Assembly (NCBI GenBank): GCA_041749015.1
Contig: JBGTCD010000084.1
Span: 10,964-74,963 of the forward strand
Source: JBGTCD01 sp041749015
Lineage (GTDB): Bacteria; Bacteroidota; Bacteroidia; Cytophagales; Cyclobacteriaceae
Direction of reading: 5' to 3'
DNA: 64,000 nt
Of this stretch, positions 61,736 through 64,000 are shown one piece after another. The notes below the pieces were generated by a model. It saw only the letters and a program-made list of their open reading frames with translations, made no database searches and had not been told where the DNA came from. Position 1 is the first letter of the stretch; each line of letters begins with the position of its first letter. Position numbers and translations under genes: made by a program.

Positions 61736-64000
61736 ATGAAAAAAGGCATAGCATTATTCCCTAAACGGGCCTTTAGAACGTGGCTGAGAAAAAACAGACC
61801 TGGTACCAATATTCACTATGTTTTCTTAGCATTCATTTTATTGTTTGGGGCCATCGATGCTACCGCTCAATGGCGGTGGTCGCGGCATGGCCAAAATGGA
61901 GATGGGGGTTTTTTTATAGGAGATGCCACCTCTCAAAGAATTGCAGTCGACAAATCCGGTAATCAATACGTTTTCACTTCCTTTGACGGCAATGTTTCTA
62001 TTAGCGGTACAAATTTTAACGCCTCAGGTACATCTTTTGATGGGCTTTTGGTAAAATATAATCCCAATGGTGGGGTGTTGTGGAGTCGTCAGATGTTTTG
62101 TGGTCAGGCCATGCTCACTGGAGAAGTTATTGTAGACGATCAGCAAAATATATATCTTACAGGGACTTATCAGGAGAATATCTCTTTCTCTGGCCTTAGC
62201 CTAAATGCACAAGGTAGCGGGTTGAATGCTTTTATTGTAAAGGTTAGCCCTGATGGTGAAGGATTATGGGCGAGGAATGGCTACAGTAATGAAGCAGGCG
62301 CTGTCAGAGGCTATGGATTGGGTACCACCACTGATGGCAATGTATACTTTGTTGGTTCTTATGAAGGCACTTTCAGAATGGGGGCCAGTACCCTCACCCC
62401 TTTTGGTGGTGAGGATGTGTTTATCGCAAGATTAAATGGCACAAACGGTAATGTGATCTGGCTAAGAAGGGCCGGTGGTGCAAATCTGGACCGTGTCCAT
62501 GGTGTTGCAGTGGATCCAGCCAATAGAATTTATTTCTCCGGCCAATTCGCAGGCAGCATCAATATTGGAGGAACGATTCTTAGTAATATAGGAGCTGTTG
62601 CCCCGTTTGTTGGTGCTTACAATCCTAATGGATCAATTCACCGGGCTATGGGTTTTAGTGATTTTTTAGAAAGTTACAGAATTTTTGGACGAGATATAGA
62701 ATTTGATTCCAATGGCGATTTTTACGTAGCATATAAATATGAAAATATCCCTTTCGGCGATGTTTCTAATTTTGGTGCTTTGGGGCATTATCCGGGAGCA
62801 ACGACAAATATAGCCAGTGGACAAAATTGGTCAATTCTTATTGCTCCCAGTTCCTTCAATCTTGATTTTAACAGGATTTCTGTGGCAGGTGATCGGGTGT
62901 ATGGTATAGGCACTTTGTTAGGTGCAGGTGGTGTAAGCTTTACAAATGGGCCCGGTGCTTTCACTGCAAACGGCACTAATAATATGTATATGTTTAGCTA
63001 TAGAAATGCTGGTGCTTCCGCTACATTTCTTTATGCAGAGGTCTTGTCGAGAGCTAATGACCAATTTGGTCTGGATATTGCCACTAATGGGCTTGATCGG
63101 GTTTATCAAACAGGATTCTATCAGGGTGGTGGATATACGATAGGCTCTCTACCTGCTCTTCCTGCAACCACAAGTCAAAATTATTATGTAGCTAGATATG
63201 GTGCTCTTGGTACTGATTATTTTTTGAATTATAGTCCTTTTACACCTGTGCCGCCTGATACTTGTGCCGGTTCTGCATTTACTCTTAGGATCAGCAACTC
63301 CAATAATTTTAATGCGGGAAATCAGACCCAGATTTTATTATCTGATCTTTCAGGCTCTTTCCAAAGCCCTACTATAGTTGGTAGTTCAGCAGCAACCGGC
63401 ACCAATATCGATATCCCGGTTACTATACCGCCTGGAACTACGCCCGGTTCCTATTCCCTGAGGGTAGTCTCGACCAATCCCGTGGTTATCGGAGAAACTC
63501 GTAATATACAGATTAATGCGAGTCCGAATGCCCCTTCAACAACTGGAGCAGCCCGTTGTGGTCCTGGTGTGGTTAATTTAAGTGCCAGTGGTGCACCAGG
63601 TGGCGGCAGTTATCAATGGTTCACTGCTGCTACTGGTGGCACCCAGGTATCTACGGGTACAGGCTATAGTCCAAACCTGGCTACTACTACGACCTTTTAT
63701 GTTCAGGTGACCAGTGCTCAAGGCTGCATCAGCCCGCGTACACCAGTGACTGGTACGATCAATGCGATACCATCTGCCCCCTCGACCACTGGAGCCGCTC
63801 GTTGCGGTCCTGGAGTGGTAAATTTAAGTGCCAGCGGTGCTCCAGGTGGCGGCAGCTACCAATGGTTCACAGCTCCTACTGGCGGCACCCAGGTTTCTAC
63901 TGGTACCGGTTATAGTCCCAATCTCTCTTCCACTACGACTTTTTATGTCCAGGTAACCAGTGCTCAGGGTTGTGTGAGTGCTACCCGTACGGCAGTTTCA
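61736..64000 (+). CDS. Large secreted repeat protein (SBBP-like propeller plus Ig-like repeats), C-terminus beyond the window
   Basis: At least 755 codons open to the window edge. The signal peptide is atypically long: a basic N-region of about 28 residues, then a hydrophobic stretch ending in A-T-A-Q. Residues about 60-480 are SBBP-like beta-propeller repeats (V-D-K-S-G-N-Q-Y-V-F pattern). A linker of about 100 residues is followed from residue 599 by near-identical 82-residue Ig-like repeats with paired Cys (A-R-C-G-P-G and A-Q-G-C). Probably a cell-surface adhesin exported by the type IX system; its C-terminal sorting domain would be outside the window. Confidence 0.85.
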   Translation, partial: MKKGIALFPKRAFRTWLRKNRPGTNIHYVFLAFILLFGAIDATAQWRWSRHGQNGDGGFFIGDATSQRIAVDKSGNQYVFTSFDGNVSISGTNFNASGTSFDGLLVKYNPNGGVLWSRQMFCGQAMLTGEVIVDDQQNIYLTGTYQENISFSGLSLNAQGSGLNAFIVKVSPDGEGLWARNGYSNEAGAVRGYGLGTTTDGNVYFVGSYEGTFRMGASTLTPFGGEDVFIARLNGTNGNVIWLRRAGGANLDRVHGVAVDPANRIYFSGQFAGSINIGGTILSNIGAVAPFVGAYNPNGSIHRAMGFSDFLESYRIFGRDIEFDSNGDFYVAYKYENIPFGDVSNFGALGHYPGATTNIASGQNWSILIAPSSFNLDFNRISVAGDRVYGIGTLLGAGGVSFTNGPGAFTANGTNNMYMFSYRNAGASATFLYAEVLSRANDQFGLDIATNGLDRVYQTGFYQGGGYTIGSLPALPATTSQNYYVARYGALGTDYFLNYSPFTPVPPDTCAGSAFTLRISNSNNFNAGNQTQILLSDLSGSFQSPTIVGSSAATGTNIDIPVTIPPGTTPGSYSLRVVSTNPVVIGETRNIQINASPNAPSTTGAARCGPGVVNLSASGAPGGGSYQWFTAATGGTQVSTGTGYSPNLATTTTFYVQVTSAQGCISPRTPVTGTINAIPSAPSTTGAARCGPGVVNLSASGAPGGGSYQWFTAPTGGTQVSTGTGYSPNLSSTTTFYVQVTSAQGCVSATRTAVS
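63530..64000 (+). repeat. Tandem 246-bp repeats inside the secreted protein
   Basis: Copy 1 at 63530-63775; copy 2 starts at 63776 and is cut by the window end. Each encodes 82 residues of an Ig-like domain; the two copies differ by only a few residues. Confidence 0.88.

Overview
The window looks like one chromosomal segment of a Bacteroidota bacterium, most likely of the order Cytophagales. The grounds are: Rho with a long disordered insertion; a DAHP synthase fused to chorismate mutase; Bacteroidota-style -7 boxes (TAnnTTTG) instead of Shine-Dalgarno sequences; many lipoproteins whose hydrophobic signal ends in Cys; an LptD, amidase and MlaD neighbourhood; and a large secreted protein with SBBP-like and Ig-like repeats. 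I see no rRNA, tRNA or CRISPR array.

Layout. 1-0.8 kb: start of the threonine operon on the minus strand (thrA N-terminus), preceded by a Thr/Ile-rich leader peptide that I read directly from the sequence. 0.8-8.6 kb: rho, serS, a prolyl oligopeptidase, an acetyltransferase, a GreA-like protein, and a DUF4143-type ATPase behind two large inverted repeats. 8.6-13.9 kb: aromatic amino acid genes on the minus strand (pheA, DAHP synthase-chorismate mutase, aroB, then aroA). 14-25.5 kb: proline dehydrogenase, a VanY-like peptidase, lysS, the LptD/amidase/MlaD envelope group, an acyl-CoA carboxylase subunit and a SirB1-like protein.

25.7-29.2 kb is an AT-rich accessory island of unrecognised small genes. 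Its left part has the structure of an integron cassette array without an integrase: three single-gene segments are each closed by an attC-like folded site, and the two ends of each segment are complementary to each other. 29.3-42.3 kb returns to housekeeping and stress genes: SRPBCC protein, Crp-like regulator, redoxin, phosphopantetheinyl transferase, WD40 protein, DivIVA, FolB, ChaN-like protein, a RelE-type toxin-antitoxin pair between two copies of a palindromic repeat, an IscA-like protein lacking its C-terminal cysteines, dtd, MazG-like, and a tesA/ybbA/ybbP-like group.

42.4-46.0 kb: ssb preceded by 10-bp-phased repeats. A 176-bp direct duplication of the ssb 3' end and terminator brackets a Tat-exported protein and a TPR adenylate cyclase. 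46-54.4 kb: a cluster for uptake and redox conversion of a sugar or glycoside (two TIM-barrel isomerase-like proteins, a Gfo/Idh/MocA oxidoreductase, a 1230-residue cytochrome c/PA14/beta-propeller/DUF1080 fusion, and a divergent MFS transporter) with a LacI-type palindrome between the two arms. 54.4-64 kb: hemB, a beta-helix lipoprotein coupled to a di-haem cytochrome, a PAS histidine kinase, rmuC, and the beginning of a giant repeat protein that runs off the window.
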